Shown here: positions 34,868 to 46,794 of the stretch, in pieces
Layout of the letters: each line of letters starts with the position of its first letter
Position numbering within the stretch: position 1 is the stretch's first letter
Assembly: GCA_033030425.1 (NCBI GenBank)
Contig: JAUFSD010000010.1
Location: 1,302,001-1,366,000 of the forward strand
Reading direction: 5' to 3'
DNA from: Verpa conica
Taxonomy: Eukaryota; Ascomycota; Pezizomycetes; Pezizales; Morchellaceae
DNA: 64,000 bases
Program-made: the position numbers and the translations under genes
Notes under the pieces: model-generated
The model's input: the letters and a program-made list of their open reading frames with translations, nothing else
What the model was told of the DNA's origin: nothing
Database searches by the model: none

Positions 34868-35984
34868 CTAAGCATCAATCTCCATGCTATCTGATGGAGG
34901 TTGTTCGCCTGAGGCCGCCAGGTCGACGATAGTGACGAATTTCTTGAGATCCTTCTTCTCGATGATTGCTTCTTTGAGGTAGGCAGTTGTACCACGGGCA
35001 AACTTGTAGGATTGCTCTTTAGGAACACGTTCGTTCGGGGTAAGGTAGTTACGCAAAAGGGTTGCCTTTTGAGGAGGTTTAGAGGGGTTAGTTTCATGAT
35101 CTTAAAGGTAGAAGTAGAGAGAATTCTAGGTAATAGTAGGAGTGTAATTCTTTACCTTTTCACTAGTGATAACGCAAACATCAACGTTACTACCTGATCC
35201 TAAATCGTTAAAGATACCTGCCTGAATCGCTTGACTACAAAGCTCCACTGCATCCTCCCTTGTCAAGTTCTTCCGCCACATTGTCTCAAAAATTGCCATA
35301 GCCGCAAGTGACCCGGAGCCCATCGTCACATAGGGCAACTTATCAGTTGAACCGTGAGCATGGACTGTGAATAGGTGAACTCCAGTAGGATCAACGCCGG
35401 CAACGACAAGATAGGCGCCGATGTGACCTTGGTGGCGGAAAAGGTGCTGCTTGAGGAGAGTCATGCAGGTAACCACACGAGGCTTACGCCCGGTGCTGAG
35501 AGAATGGAGTTCGAGGGATGAAGAGATGAGGGATGTAGTAAATTCTGTACTGTAACAGGCTGTTAGTTACTGTGCTATGTTATAGTGGGGGTTGGAGGTC
35601 TATAATTATACTCTGCAGCAGTTCCAGCTCCTATATTAAAATATCAGTCCCTATCAACCTTGAGAGTATTATAAAAAAATGAACCTACCAGCACACCATA
35701 TCTGAGGTGAAATATAATGCAATTTCTCGCAGTTCTTATCGGCAACAATCGGTCCACTGGTAGCTCTGGTATCTATAATCCAACGAATCCATCAACAACT
35801 AGCCTAAATCAAAGAAGAATATGGTTTTGAAAGATGAAGTGTCCCCACCAGCAGCTATGACGACGCCTCCATCGTATATACACCCCACAATGGTAGTACC
35901 GGTTGATGTAGCTTTGGGTAGCGGGAGTCCCCTCGCATGAAGAGCGGCGTTACGGGTATGGTTTGAGAAGTCGAAACCAGGCAT
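34868..35984 (-). CDS. PUP1: 20S proteasome subunit beta-2 (beta type-7)
   Basis: Trypsin-like catalytic beta subunit of the 20S proteasome. Five exons (35984-35849, 35772-35689, 35630-35612, 35549-35156, 35065-34868) give 276 aa. A propeptide of about 28 residues ends at the cleavage site STG/TTIVG, exposing the catalytic threonine. Downstream motifs are [59 protein letters not shown] and [12 protein letters not shown]. Exon 3 is only 19 nt. It diverges from PRP11 with 304 bp between starts. Confidence 0.95.
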
Positions 35985-36288
35985 TATTAACGATGAGGAG
36001 ATCTATTTGATAGAGAGGTCGGGGATGGCTGGATAACGGAGATGATGGACGTCGAGGTTGATGTTTGGCAAAGGCTTAATCGAGCTCTCTATTCAGAGTC
36101 CCCACTATGCCCGCCGTTGCCATGCTTGGCATTGACCTTGGCATTCAGTAATTAAGTTGCAGCCAAAGGTTACCCGGCGTTCGCGCCTGACACCTTGCGA
36201 CATTTCGACAGGAACAACAACCAGATTCACCAACTGACCAGCGCCACCACTACAAAAACTTTCACCTAAAGAAAAACAAGAAACAGTC
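35985..36288. other. Divergent promoter of PUP1 and PRP11
   Basis: A 304-bp region between the two start codons. No proteasome-type PACE element (GGTGGCAAA) was recognised by eye. No gene is seen. Confidence 0.45.
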
Positions 36289-37072
36289 ATGGCATACGAA
36301 GGCAGAGTTGGTTCGCGCTTTGGTGGTGGAGGTGTCGCCTCCCATTCCGCTTCAAACCAGGATCGTCGAGAGCGTCTGCGAAAGCTTGCCCTGGAGACAA
36401 TTGACCTCGACAAAGACCCCTACTTGTAAGCTTTCTTGCCCTCCTATCTACTTCTGCTCTCGGGAACTAACACGTATCTCCTACAGCTTCAAGAACCATG
36501 TTGGCTCCTTCGAATGCCGTCTCTGTCTTACCGTCCACCAAAACGATGGCTCCTATCTCGCACACACCCAAGGTCGCAAGCATCAAACAAATCTTGCCCG
36601 TCGTGCTGCTCGCGAAGCCAAAGAAGGCCGCAACTTAGATCCTATAACAGGTCTTCCACAGGGCATGATAGGACAACAGCTTATAGCGCCTCGAAAAAAT
36701 CTCATCAAGATCGGTCGACCCGGTTACAAAATCACGAAGCTACGCGATCCAGTCACGCGACAATTAGGACTACTGTTTCAGCTCCAGTATCCTGAGATTG
36801 GAACCGAGATTAAACCGAGATATCGTTTCATGTCGGCGTTTGAGCAGCGTGTAGAGGTGCCTGCGGATAAGAATTTCCAGTACTTGCTAGTTGCTGCAGA
36901 GCCGTATGAGACTGTGAGTTTCAAGCTGCAGGCGAGGGAGGTAGATAGGAGCCCTGGAAAGTTTTGGACACATTTCGATGGGGATAGCAAGGAGTTCTTT
37001 CTACAACTGTTTTTTAAGACAGAGAGAGAGGAGCGGTATGCTGGTGTTCCGGGTTTGGCGCCAAGGGGTTAG
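36289..37072 (+). CDS. PRP11: Splicing factor 3A subunit 2 (SF3a66/Prp11)
   Basis: SF3a subunit of the U2 snRNP, needed for pre-spliceosome assembly. Two exons (36289-36425, 36487-37072) give 240 aa. The N-terminus YEGRVGSRFGGGGVAS and RRERLRKLALETIDL is the conserved SF3A2 start. A matrin-type C2H2 zinc finger follows: FECRLCLTVHQNDGSYLAH, ending in the His of GRKH. Later blocks are KIGRPGYKITKLRDP, GLLFQLQYPEI and KFWTHFDGDSKEFFLQLFFK. The protein lacks the long Pro-rich tail of animal SF3A2, as fungal versions do. Confidence 0.95.
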
Positions 37073-38944
37073 GTGGCCAAATTTGGGGGGCTAAAAATGA
37101 TGGGTTAACATTGATGTCACGGGCTTGTTCCATGGTTTGTCTGTCTCTTTCGTTCACGTAGGGCACGAGATTCTGATGGTCTGCTAGATTTTGGGGCTGT
37201 TTAATACTACTTATGTACACTATTTGATATGATGGAAAAGAAATTGTAAAACAATCACTTCCGTATGGCACGGGGATTAAGTTTGCTGAAACAAAACCTA
37301 GGAAGATTACTTGAAGTTCCTCAGAGCTACAAGTGCCAGGCTTCCCTACCATATCCCTTCGCAACTTAAGACTCTTCAAAGAAGCTTATTATTAAGAAAT
37401 TTCGTTTGATGTAGAATACGACTTGAAACCTGAGTAGTAACACATGGGTAGTCTCTTGTGCCCTAGCTCTAATGACCGGCTAAAACGACGACACTAATAT
37501 CATTCTCTGATTCCAAACCATCAAACCATCAGTGAGATGAAAGACCTGTATAACTGATCATGAGCTTAAAGCTCTAGTATTTTTTTCCGAGCGAAGGGTT
37601 GGATGAGAAAAAAACGCTAAAAATGATTCTCTCACGCCAGAACCCATAACTTCTAGACTACTCTCCGCCGAACTCGACAAGACACATTCTGCCAGTAGTC
37701 ACCGCAAGTTGATGTGTTACAAACATGACTAAGGAACAGAACGCTGCAACATGCTTTCAAGATTTATGGTATTAGTGTCTTCACTAGTTACTCTGGGGAA
37801 GTCTTATTTTAAGTTCAGGACTTAGCCGGAGGCAGGATGTGTGAAATAGAGTAGGGGGCACTGAATAGTATCCGAGTGATATTTTGTGCATACGATGTTT
37901 GAAGCTACATAGCAGGAAAAATCTCCTACCTGTAGTTCTTTGTAATGGCTCGGAAACTCTAGTACTTTCCAAGGGAGTTGTCGAAAGAAAATTATTACCC
38001 TAATGGATCCTGTTGGGGGCTCTCTTCCTCGTTATTTACAAATTTCCTTGAATAGCCCTTACGATTGGCTACGTAGTGGAGCCACCACATATTTCCCTTA
38101 CGGAACATAGAGAAGATTCTTCGCTAGGCTACTACACAAAACTACCAGAGCCTTCTCTACCAAATTCTATGGAGAAGAGGAGGAAAAGAATCTAGCCCCA
38201 AGCCCTTCTCTTGGCTGTCGGCCAAATATCTCCCCCCGCCAAGAAACATAATCAGTATATAACCCCCCCTCCCTCCCCTTCCCCCAGGTCTTTCTCCCAT
38301 CAGCAGTTTCAACACCATCCATGGCCTCGCCGCTCGGGGCTCATGGTCGGATTACTCACTTTGAGAGAAGTTCCCTTTGCCCACTTCCCCCTCCGTGGTC
38401 TTTTTCCTCCTAGTGAGGTTTTAAATATCCACTCCACCGGCTTATCGATCGGTGGTAGAAATTTCATCATCTCTTGGCCTCTGTGCGAGGGGATGAAGAA
38501 TTTTCTAGACTTTTGGCTCCTTTTTGGCTTTGGTTTGGTTTTGGGTCTCAGGGGTTCTTGTTTTCTAATTTTCTTTAGAGAACTGATTTTGAGACTTCTT
38601 CTGTAATTGGGACTTGAGTTTTTGTGGGATTATTCGGATTTTTTTGGTTGTGAGCCGTGTATATTGAATTTTTCTCCCTTGGATTTCTTTAGATATGTAG
38701 ATAAACTAGTAAAAGGGGAAACAACCTCAAGATATATTTCCAAACTTTCGAACTACCTGAGAAACTACGTGCATCAAAGTGAATTAGTGTAGATATGAGG
38801 GCATGTCAGAATGCCATTCTGTTTCTCTCTTTTTCTTTTGTACGTGATTCTATAATGAAGCCATTACAGCAAAAGAGCTCCGCTAATCACCAATGGCCTT
38901 TATCTCTAGGGTCGAAAGTTCTCTTTTTCTTCATTCTATTGCAT
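37073..38944. other. Intergenic, 1.9 kb
   Basis: No gene with recognisable similarity. A promoter-like block (TATATAA at 38256, C-rich tract, then ATGG at 38321) leads into a frame of only 30 codons, so I do not call it a gene. A GAGTGATA motif copy lies near 37874. Confidence 0.4.
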
Positions 38945-39096
38945 CTAGAAAGCATGAAATGCGCACTACAACAAATATGCAACCCCAACAATACACACCC
39001 AGAAAAACGACCCCCACGAGACAACAGTAGATTCAGCAAAAAACCTCTACCTATGTGTAGACATATGCACCACAAATACGTAGATCCACGAATACC
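38945..39096 (-). pseudogene. Degenerate copy of the adjacent Cys-rich mini-ORF
   Basis: Read on the minus strand, this stretch aligns with the start of the mini-ORF at 39133-39306. Shared blocks are TCGTGGATC and TGCAT..GTCTA.ACAT. Most differences replace C or G with T or A, and a short deletion has occurred. The copy has lost its ATG and its Cys codons. The pattern resembles repeat-induced mutation of a tandem duplicate. Confidence 0.5.
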
Positions 39097-39132
39097 TTAA
39101 CTCATACCCAATCTCAAGATACCAATCTCCTA

Positions 39133-39306
39133 CTATCTGCAAGTAGCTCTAGAGGCCATATCACCACAAGGCCCACACTTAAATCCATGAAGAATCATCA
39201 ACGTAACCTCCCCATCACCCGGCTGGCAGAACTTTCCGCAGACTCTCGAGGCCATGTATAGACCGATGCACCCACACCCGTAGATGTAGCGGATCCACGA
39301 GCACAT
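39133..39306 (-). CDS. Small Cys-rich protein, unknown function
   Basis: A 57-codon intronless minus-strand frame starting MCSWIRYIYGCGC. It has eight cysteines, with the pairs CGC and CGPC and the spaced Cys of VCGKFCQPGDG. There is no signal peptide. Small MC-starting Cys-rich proteins of this kind are common unnamed proteins in filamentous ascomycetes. No function can be assigned. The clear Cys pattern and the decayed neighbouring copy argue that it is, or recently was, a real gene. It could be one exon of a longer gene. Confidence 0.5.
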   Translation of the reverse strand: MCSWIRYIYGCGCIGLYMASRVCGKFCQPGDGEVTLMILHGFKCGPCGDMASRATCR

Positions 39307-40121
39307 CTCGCTTTATTATATCATAGTTAGTAGGGGTTTATAGCCGCTCGTTTGTGATTTTTGGGTTCTTGTTACCAGTTGGTATGGGCTTTATGAGAAG
39401 TGGTATGTCTTTTATGTTGGGTAAGTTCAATGAGGTAGATATGAAACGGGCTTGGTGTGTGATAGTGGTCTATCTCCTATGTAGTTCATGCGGCCTGTGG
39501 GAATTAGTGGGTTTTCCAAATCTCTTGGGTTACACGCTGAGACAACAGGTCTCGGAAGATAAACGGCATAAATATGAACCCGAGTTCAGAGTATACATAA
39601 ACAAGGAGTAGTTAAGCTGTTAAATCTCGTATAGAGTGATTGCAAAAGACTGAATATCTCTAACCTCATGCCCTACAATTTACTACCTTCTCTTTCACAG
39701 CAACAAATAATTTTTTTATAGATGGGTTAACTATATAAGTGTAGATGTAATGATGCTCTTAGCGCTTTAGGTTACACCCTTCGCTGCTCCTAAGCTACGA
39801 GTGATATTCCATGATCTCTACAAGTCAAACTACATGTAGTAACAGGCTTGAAATATTATATTTAAGCCTACATATATGTATAGCTGGATATAGGGTCCCG
39901 TTATTGGGTCTGCTTACATTTATACAATCGGGATGCATCCTATGACTTGGCACTAAGTGCCGTTTCCCACCCCTCAACTCCGCACGTGACTCACTTAATA
40001 ACCCCACACTAGAAGGCCTTATCGGTGGTAAAGCTCATATTCCCGCGACCTCAACCGTGGGTCTCAATCTTATCTACTCCTAGGACCGAAGTTTTTTTAT
40101 TCAGTGGATAAAATTGTTATT
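39307..40121. other. Intergenic upstream of the GFA gene
   Basis: AT-rich, with no gene seen. The 85-codon plus-strand frame near 39354 has no recognised domain. A GAGTGATA motif copy lies near 39792. Confidence 0.4.
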
Positions 40122-40975
40122 ATGCCAGTGTAACCTACCACACCCAATCCATCTTTGTTACTACTTGTATTAAGTATTTGACTAACTAGTATAATGAAAC
40201 AGCACACTCAGCGGCTCCTGCCACTGTGGCACTGTTCGCTTCACTCTAGAAAGCAGCACCCCTGTGCCTTACCAACTCTGCGCATGCTCTATCTGCCGTA
40301 AAGTAGGAGGCTACAGTGGATCCGTGAACCTTGGTGGCTGGTTCGAGACGCTAAAGATTACGCAAGGAAAAGAGGCAATCAGGTAGGCACAGCATCCCAC
40401 TAGCTACTTCGAGTACCATGGATATATAAATTAGAATATGGGCTTATATTAACTTTCGTATGGTAATAGTAAATACAATGCCGTCTTGAACCGTGACACG
40501 CCTGAAGAGAAGCTTGCAAATAGTGAGAGAAGCTTCTGTTCTAAGTGCTCAACTATGTTGTGGGTTTGGGATAAGCATTGGTATCCTACCTTGGCGATGG
40601 CCTTTCTGTTCTTAATGGGTATCTAATAATTGCCGTAACCTAGGCCAGAATTAGTTCATCCTTTTGCGCCGGCAATTGATTCGCCCTTGAAAGAGCCCGT
40701 CGAAATGGTTTGCATCAAGGATAATAGTAAGCCAGCATACGTAAGTTTCACCTCTTCCTAGATAAATATTAGGATATTATTGATAAAACATCTATATCCT
40801 TTCTAGGTACGCTGGCCAGAAGGCAAAAAAGAAGTCTATGAGGATTATAATACCTTGTCTTTGGAAGAATGGCATAAGAAGAATGGTACGTCTGTCGTCT
40901 ATCCCCCCTCCCCATTGAGAAATTTGCTAGAGATTTTCTGATGACTGAGGGAGTTTAGGTGAATGGGTTGAGTAA
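40122..40975 (+). CDS. GFA/CENP-V-type Mss4-like zinc protein
   Basis: Six exons (40122-40129, 40203-40382, 40470-40580, 40644-40740, 40807-40885, 40959-40975) give 163 aa. The zinc ligands of the glutathione-dependent formaldehyde-activating fold are present: GSCHCGTVRF, then LCACSICRKVGG, then SFCSKCSTMLW. The family mixes glutathione S-hydroxymethyl lyases with proteins of unknown substrate, so the exact reaction cannot be stated. The first exon has just eight coding bases (ATG CCA GT) and is fixed by the only in-frame splice to CACTCAGCGGC. The last exon has 17 nt. Confidence 0.85.
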
Positions 40976-41342
40976 TCGATCTACTATTTGCTCTGGCGCT
41001 ATTTGTATAGGCATATACGAGGATCCGACTCCAACCTATAGCTTAAGTTTTTTTAAACCTCAAGAAGTGCTTTTGTGAATTTATTTTACGTACTACCAAG
41101 CTGTGTGACCTGAAACCTGGTTATTGGTGAAACACAATGTTTTTTGCTTGTGCTTTCAGACCTCCCCACCCCCCTAATATTTATACATGAATTCTCTATA
41201 TATACGCCCAATTCTCACGAATATCAAATACACAGCGCTCCAAACCGTGCCCGCACTATTTTTATCCTTAGTGTCCTAGTCTAGTGATGAGCCATACAAT
41301 CACTCGCAGGCATGGAAAACACCCAATGACCTTGTTTGTTCT
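40976..41342. other. Convergent 3' region
   Basis: A 367-bp AT-rich gap between the GFA-family gene and MHR1, whose 3' ends face each other. No gene is seen. Confidence 0.45.
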
Positions 41343-42037
41343 TCAAACTGCCACAGCTTCTAATTTCTTTGGTGTTTCTACTGGTACTTCTACCGTTGAA
41401 TGTGCTTTCGGCGCTGTATACCTATCGGCCCTTTCCGCAGTCTGATGTACAACTAACTCCGACCATTCTTTCGCATACTGGGCATCATAAAGGTCATGCC
41501 ACTTAACGACCACCTGATCCTGTTTCACCGGTGGTGGTTGGTTTCTTTTCCCCTTCATCTCTTCGTGCTCTCTATTTGCCTTCTCAATCTCCCATTTCAA
41601 CGAAGCTGCCAAGTCGGCGATCGAGTTCGCTTTCTGATCCATGAGAATAGTCTTCTTCTCCTTCTTTGTCTTTCCCGCAACCAGTTCCTTCGGGTACGCT
41701 GTCTCGTGAAGCTTCTTGAACTCGCGCATCTTCTTGAATGTTTTGAGACCGATTGCAGGAAATGGGAATTCGACAGAGACCAGGGGTGCCCAAATATCTT
41801 TCCGGAGTGCACTAGGGATCGACTTCTTGCCAACGAAGGTGAGCTGTTTCAGAGATTTGTTGTTCTATTTTGGTAGGGCGTCAGCAGTTGCTTCCAGTAT
41901 GCAACGACATACGAGGATAGTAAAACCTTTAACGCCCTCGTTAACGAGTACACGACTTGCTTGGTCTGGATATTGTTGTAGATGAATAGATTCCGGCCAA
42001 GGTTGGCGACGGAAGGGTGCACGGGTTTCGCCACCAT
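41343..42037 (-). CDS. MHR1: Mitochondrial ribosomal protein mL67 / recombination factor Mhr1
   Basis: Fungus-specific mitoribosomal large-subunit protein (mL67); in yeast Mhr1 also promotes mtDNA recombination. Two exons (42037-41927, 41864-41343) give 210 aa. The N-terminal block LFIYNNIQTKQVVYSLTRAL corresponds to the IFRNLEYGQVLYS region of yeast. It is followed by KSIPSALRKDIWAPLVSVEF and the WHDLYDAQYAKEWSELV segment typical of filamentous fungi. The protein is basic in the middle and has a short Ala/Val-rich tail. Identification rests on these blocks. Confidence 0.82.
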
Positions 42038-42279
42038 TGCTACGGACTACAGGGATTTTGCTTCCTGCTCCTGTACCTAGTTCTCCAGACCTGAATTGAG
42101 GTGGATGGAAGAATTGTAGACGGAAAGTGGTGTTTCGCGTTTGGTGGGGTGTGATTTGCGCGGGGATTTCTTTGGTGTTGAAGTATGGGCTGTATTAGTC
42201 AGCGTGGCTGAGGCAGCCACAACCAAACGAGTGATGGGGTATGGCTCGCCTTGGCATCTGAGTGTCCTCGCGAGTCGCG

Positions 42280-43391
42280 ATGTCCAAAGTGGTTGCGCTA
42301 TCCATGAACGCTACTACCCCTATGTTCTCAAACACCACAATTACTGCATATGTCCTAGGGCTTCTCACATTCATTCTCATTCCCCGACTCTTCAATGCCT
42401 TTCTTAGACTATTTAGCTATGGACACCCGTCACGGAGTAACGATATTTATGGCCTTGAACATGCCCTTCTCAACTTCAAATTGCCGCCGGAAACAATGTG
42501 GATGAACATGGGATATTGGAAGGCATGTATAATATTAATTTCTTCATGCTTAACAGGGACTTAGGCTAATTTTAAGTGACATAGAACACCACGGATTTCC
42601 CGACTGCCTGCCGGGATCTCATGCTCTTAATGCTAGAAAAATCAAAAATTCTTAAAGCTACTCCCACTCAACCAATAAGATTCTGGGACCTTGGCTTTGG
42701 CTGCGGGGATCAAACTATCCTCCTCTGTACTGAGCTAGAAAAAGCTGGCCTCACTCTCAAAAAGTACGATGGGATTACCATAAACCCTTCACAATTCAGC
42801 TATGCCCAGAACCGCATATTAGAACACATAGATAAAAATCTGGAATTGAAGAAAGAGAGTAAAGACAAGGTTATAAACTTACACCTTGCCGATGCATCTA
42901 ATCCAAAACTCTGGCCAGCTTGGGCTCCGGATGGCAATAATGATGATTCAGCCCGGTGGACACTCGCCCTCGACTCACTGTATCACTTCCAGCCATCACG
43001 GTCTCCAGTGCTTCACCATGTCTCTCACAGCCTAGAGTCATCCCTCTTAGCTTTCGACTTACTGCGTTCCGACTCCATTGCACCTTTCCAGCAGCTTCTT
43101 CTTCGGATCATATGTCTCTTGACTCAAATACCGTATTCGAATCTTCTCACAAGCGAGGAATACTTTGATCTGTTACTTTCAGTTGGCTATAAACGCGCAA
43201 ATATTAAAATCTGTGATATTACAAGTGATGTTTTCCCTGGTTTGGAGACCTTTATCCAAAGGAGGGGGAGAATGATGAAGGATATGGGCGTGATGAAGGG
43301 GTGGGGGAGATTTGGGGTCGTTGGGAAGATAGTTGGGTGGTGGGGTAGGACGGGGGCCGTACGCGGGTGTATTGTTGTTGCTAGGAAATAA
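42280..43391 (+). CDS. Membrane-anchored class I SAM-dependent methyltransferase
   Basis: Two exons (42280-42522, 42585-43391) give 349 aa. A hydrophobic N-terminal helix (TAYVLGLLTFILIPRLFNAF) suggests a membrane anchor. The segment TMWMNMGYWKNTTDFPTACR precedes the SAM-binding motif FWDLGFGCGDQTILL, as in sterol/phospholipid-type fungal methyltransferases. Motif DGITINPSQFSYA follows and ALDSLYHF lies near the expected acceptor region. The substrate is unknown. The intron starts with GC rather than GT (AAG/GCATGT) and ends at 42584. No GT donor keeps the frame. The gene diverges from MHR1. Confidence 0.82.
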
Positions 43392-44199
43392 TAGGATAAC
43401 ACTCTTTATGTACGCTTGTATTCTTTGTGGGTTCTTAGGTTATTTCGGTAAAGGTAGATAAAGCATACTGAATTTGGATACTAGCACTGTCTTCTTGGAA
43501 GTATACTATAGAATTAATATTAATGAATGGAATCTCCTAACACGCTTTTGGCGCGCGGGGAACCCAGTTAAAATTGACTTTGAACAACCCCCGCGCTATT
43601 ATGTAAGTTTATTGGTTGGCCATTTACCAGTTTCTAGATATTTTCACTAGAAATTAATTTTAGTACTAGACTCCCTAGATAGGCTTTTGCAGACGTACTA
43701 GGTATACATTTGTATCATTTACAATAAGAAATATTTTATGAGGCCGCCAGCACTGTAAGAAAAACTCTCAGTAGTATATGTCTAACCAGGAGTTTCTGTC
43801 TGGATATTGAGGTCTGGGATCTGGTCGCGGCACTAGAGCACACTAGCTTTAGAACTCTTGGTAAATACATGTATCTATACCACTTTATATACATACATAT
43901 AAACATACATAAGAAAAGATACATAAAGATAGTTTTAGAAATTACTAGGAAATTAAACTTTATAAACTTCGTAGGTGAAGGCCTACCTAATTGTCTAATT
44001 CCGGCTCAAAACAACTCACTTATCTTATACCACTTGCTAAGCCGCCATATCTCATCCCAAGCCGCAACGAACGAGCTGTTTAAACTCCTTGCTATAACAT
44101 CTACGATATATGACCTATAGGTTAGCGATACAGGATCATATGGTATCACTCACTAAGTATGAATATAAGTATTCAATATTCAGAAATAATCACCTAAGT
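43392..44199. other. Intergenic, AT-rich
   Basis: No gene is seen. It carries a reversed copy of GAGTGATACC at 44142-44151. It separates the methyltransferase from the 3' end of the decayed NLR. Confidence 0.4.
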
Positions 44200-44284
44200 T
44201 TAGTTTATAGACCTATACTCCTTTAACTGAGAACGGAGTTTAGCAGCTTCCTTTTTAAACCCTAGCTCCTGATATATTAATGCA

Positions 44285-44790
44285 AGGTTGTATATCGATG
44301 TCAAGGTATCTGGGTGCGCTTCACCCAACACCTTCTTCTGTGTTTCGAGCACTACTCCTTGGAGGTCCTCTGCTTCCTTCCAGCGTCCCTGGGCGTAATA
44401 TGTCGATGCAAGGTGACCCATTGATATTAAGGTATCAGGGTGCGCTTCACCAAGTACCTTCTTCCGTGTTTCGAGCGCCACCACTTGGAGGTCTCTGCCT
44501 TCTTCAAGCGTCCATGGGCGTAATATGTCGATGCAAGGTTGCCCATTGATATCAAGGTATCCGGGTGCGCTTCACCCATCACCTTCTTCCCTGTTTCGAG
44601 CGCCACCACATGGAGGTTCTCCGCCTCCTTCCAGCGTACCTGGTCTTGATATGTCAATGCAAGGTTATTCATCAACCCCAAGATATCTGGGTGAGCTTCG
44701 CCCAGTTCCTTTTTCTTACTCTCCAACTGGAATAGCTGGAGCTCCTCAGCCTGTTTCCACTTCGCAGCAGCGCGATATACCGTCGAAAAT
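44285..44790 (-). repeat. Tandem TPR-coding repeat, four units of about 126 bp
   Basis: Units start at 44285, 44411, 44536 and 44662 and each encodes one 42-aa tetratricopeptide of the HPDTLxSM type. The first three are nearly alike at the DNA level and the fourth is more diverged. The second unit is 125 bp instead of 126, which breaks the frame of the NLR. Confidence 0.85.
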
Positions 44791-46567
44791 ATAGCTGGTT
44801 GGATAAATATTTCTAAGCATGTGGATTCGTGACTGTAGTCACAGCCACGAGGAGACTTTTTGCATGACTCAATATGCGGCATAAGTTGAATCAGGGAAAT
44901 TTGGTTAGAAGATAATTCAGCTATTGAACATTCAAGTAGAGCACTTGCCAACCTCCTAGAAGCGATCTGCTCGCTAGCCGAGAGTCTGCTGCGAGACCAA
45001 GAGTGCACCAGAGGATGAATAGAGTAGATTCTTTTCTCCATATAGGTATCTTGTTTGATTAGAGAAAGGGAGAGAAGTATATGAATCGAATTTTCAAAAT
45101 TTAGTGGGTTCCAGGTTCCGTCGGGTCGCTTCAACACTAAATCCAAAAATGGTTCTGATAATTCCGGTAGATCTAGGGAGATATTGCGTGCATAATTGAA
45201 TATTTCTTCAGAGATCTTATCGTAATGGAAGAATGCGAATATCTTCAAGATTTCCAGTGCTGATAAGTTCTTTATGGCATTCAATGATAATTCCCATGTA
45301 GTAAAAACCGTCCGTTCGTAGTAGGCCTTCGAACCTTCGGTAAAACGAGTGCTAAATACCTCTTTTGGGCTATCCTCAAGGAGTTCCAAATATCTGTGCA
45401 TAGTAGAACCATTTGCAAAGAAGGCCCCAGCATGAGTTATGGCAAGAGCTAAGTAGCCCAACTCGTGTGTTATTTTGGAAGCCAGCTGCTTCTGAGTTTC
45501 TGATAAATCACAGACTTTTGCGGTTTTAAGTAGCAATCCAATAGCCTCTTCGGGTTTCATTTTGTCTACTTCTATGTAGCCGTCCGGTGAATGCCACGTA
45601 CACTGCGGGTTCCTTGTCGTTACTAGAATATTACCTCTGTTCCCACAGGGGAAAAGTTCCCCAAGGTCTATGTCAGGATCATCAGCGTTATCGATGACGA
45701 GTAGCCACTGGTATTCCTTTTGACGATTTTCGAGAGCTTGTTTTGCAGCCTTTGGTGATACCTCGACGTGAAGCTCCCGTGAGATATCGCAGAATCCCTG
45801 GCTGATCATGTCTGAGGTGCTCGCATCTATCCAAAAGATTCCCGAGAATCTATGTGGGAAGTGAATATTAGAGTTTTATATAACTTTGTATGGTGTAATA
45901 CCTATTGTCATATCGTCGGATAACTCCAAACTGATCTGGGTTTTCCCTGAGCCCCCTAGCCCATGCAAAACAAACACACGCTTCTTGTTTAATGAATCTG
46001 GGGCGAAGAAATAGTCCTTGAGACGGTCAAGTATATCTTCTCGTCCTATAAACAATGGACTGACAGAGTGGGGGACAGTTCTGTGTAAATTTGCCCTAGT
46101 GGAGTGGGATACAATGCTGTATACGTTTATCCTTGGTTTTGGCGAGGTATTACCAACTAAAAAACAATCAATCTCAATTTCTACGCCCTGATAAATCTGA
46201 CAAGTTACATACGAAGTTGCTCTAGCGTGAGTGTCTTGAAGTTGCCTTCTCCCATGAGCGCCGCTACAGCTTTCTGCGTGTGTGGTAACCGCTCCATCCT
46301 TCTTCCATTCTGCCAGCGTGATGCCCTGCATGCCTTGATTAATATTCAACCGAATGTAAACACCTGGAGTAAGTTTGTAGCGTTGCTCTAATTCCTCAGC
46401 CACTATCTCACAATCTGTCGCCACCATCGCGTGGCACTGAATAGGTACGGAAAAGTGTCGGACTACCAACGCTTTCCGCGCTCTGCGCACAAGCAAACCT
46501 AGAATCACTGAGTCAGCTACGAAGAGCGATACCCTAAACGAGTTATAGGATTAATTTCTAGGTAGTA

Positions 46568-46794
46568 GAGGTTCTCCCAGGGGTATGACGAAACCGGGGG
46601 TACGACGAATTCTACAGAAAGTAGAAAATAAACCTCAACAAAATTGAACCTTTAGGTTATTTTAATAATTTAAAGGGCTGCCTTGATTACCATAAAACTT
46701 TGGTGCCTGAGTTTGTGATTATTTATTAACATTTTGTTGATTTTTGGTGGGATTTGTCACACCCCCGGGTTCGTCATACCCCCAGGCGTGCCTC
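46568..46794. mobile_element. TA-flanked MITE inserted in the NLR
   Basis: The arms pair as inverted repeats. The left GGGGTATGACGAAACCGGGGG matches, with few changes, the reverse complement of the right arm ending CCTC. Shared outer bases are GAGG...CC. TA flanks each end (46566-46567 and 46795-46796), pointing to Tc1/mariner or a related superfamily. The 227-bp element has no coding capacity; its centre is AT-rich. Confidence 0.75.

Noticed and set aside
36308..36413. Extension of the PRP11 frame as a separate 254-aa protein
   Set aside because: The conserved N-terminus MAYEGRVGSRFGGGG is in exon 1 starting at 36289. The alternative reading runs through the intron.
38256..38413. TATA box, C-rich leader and an ATG in good context
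   Set aside because: The frame closes after 30 codons and no downstream splice keeps it open.
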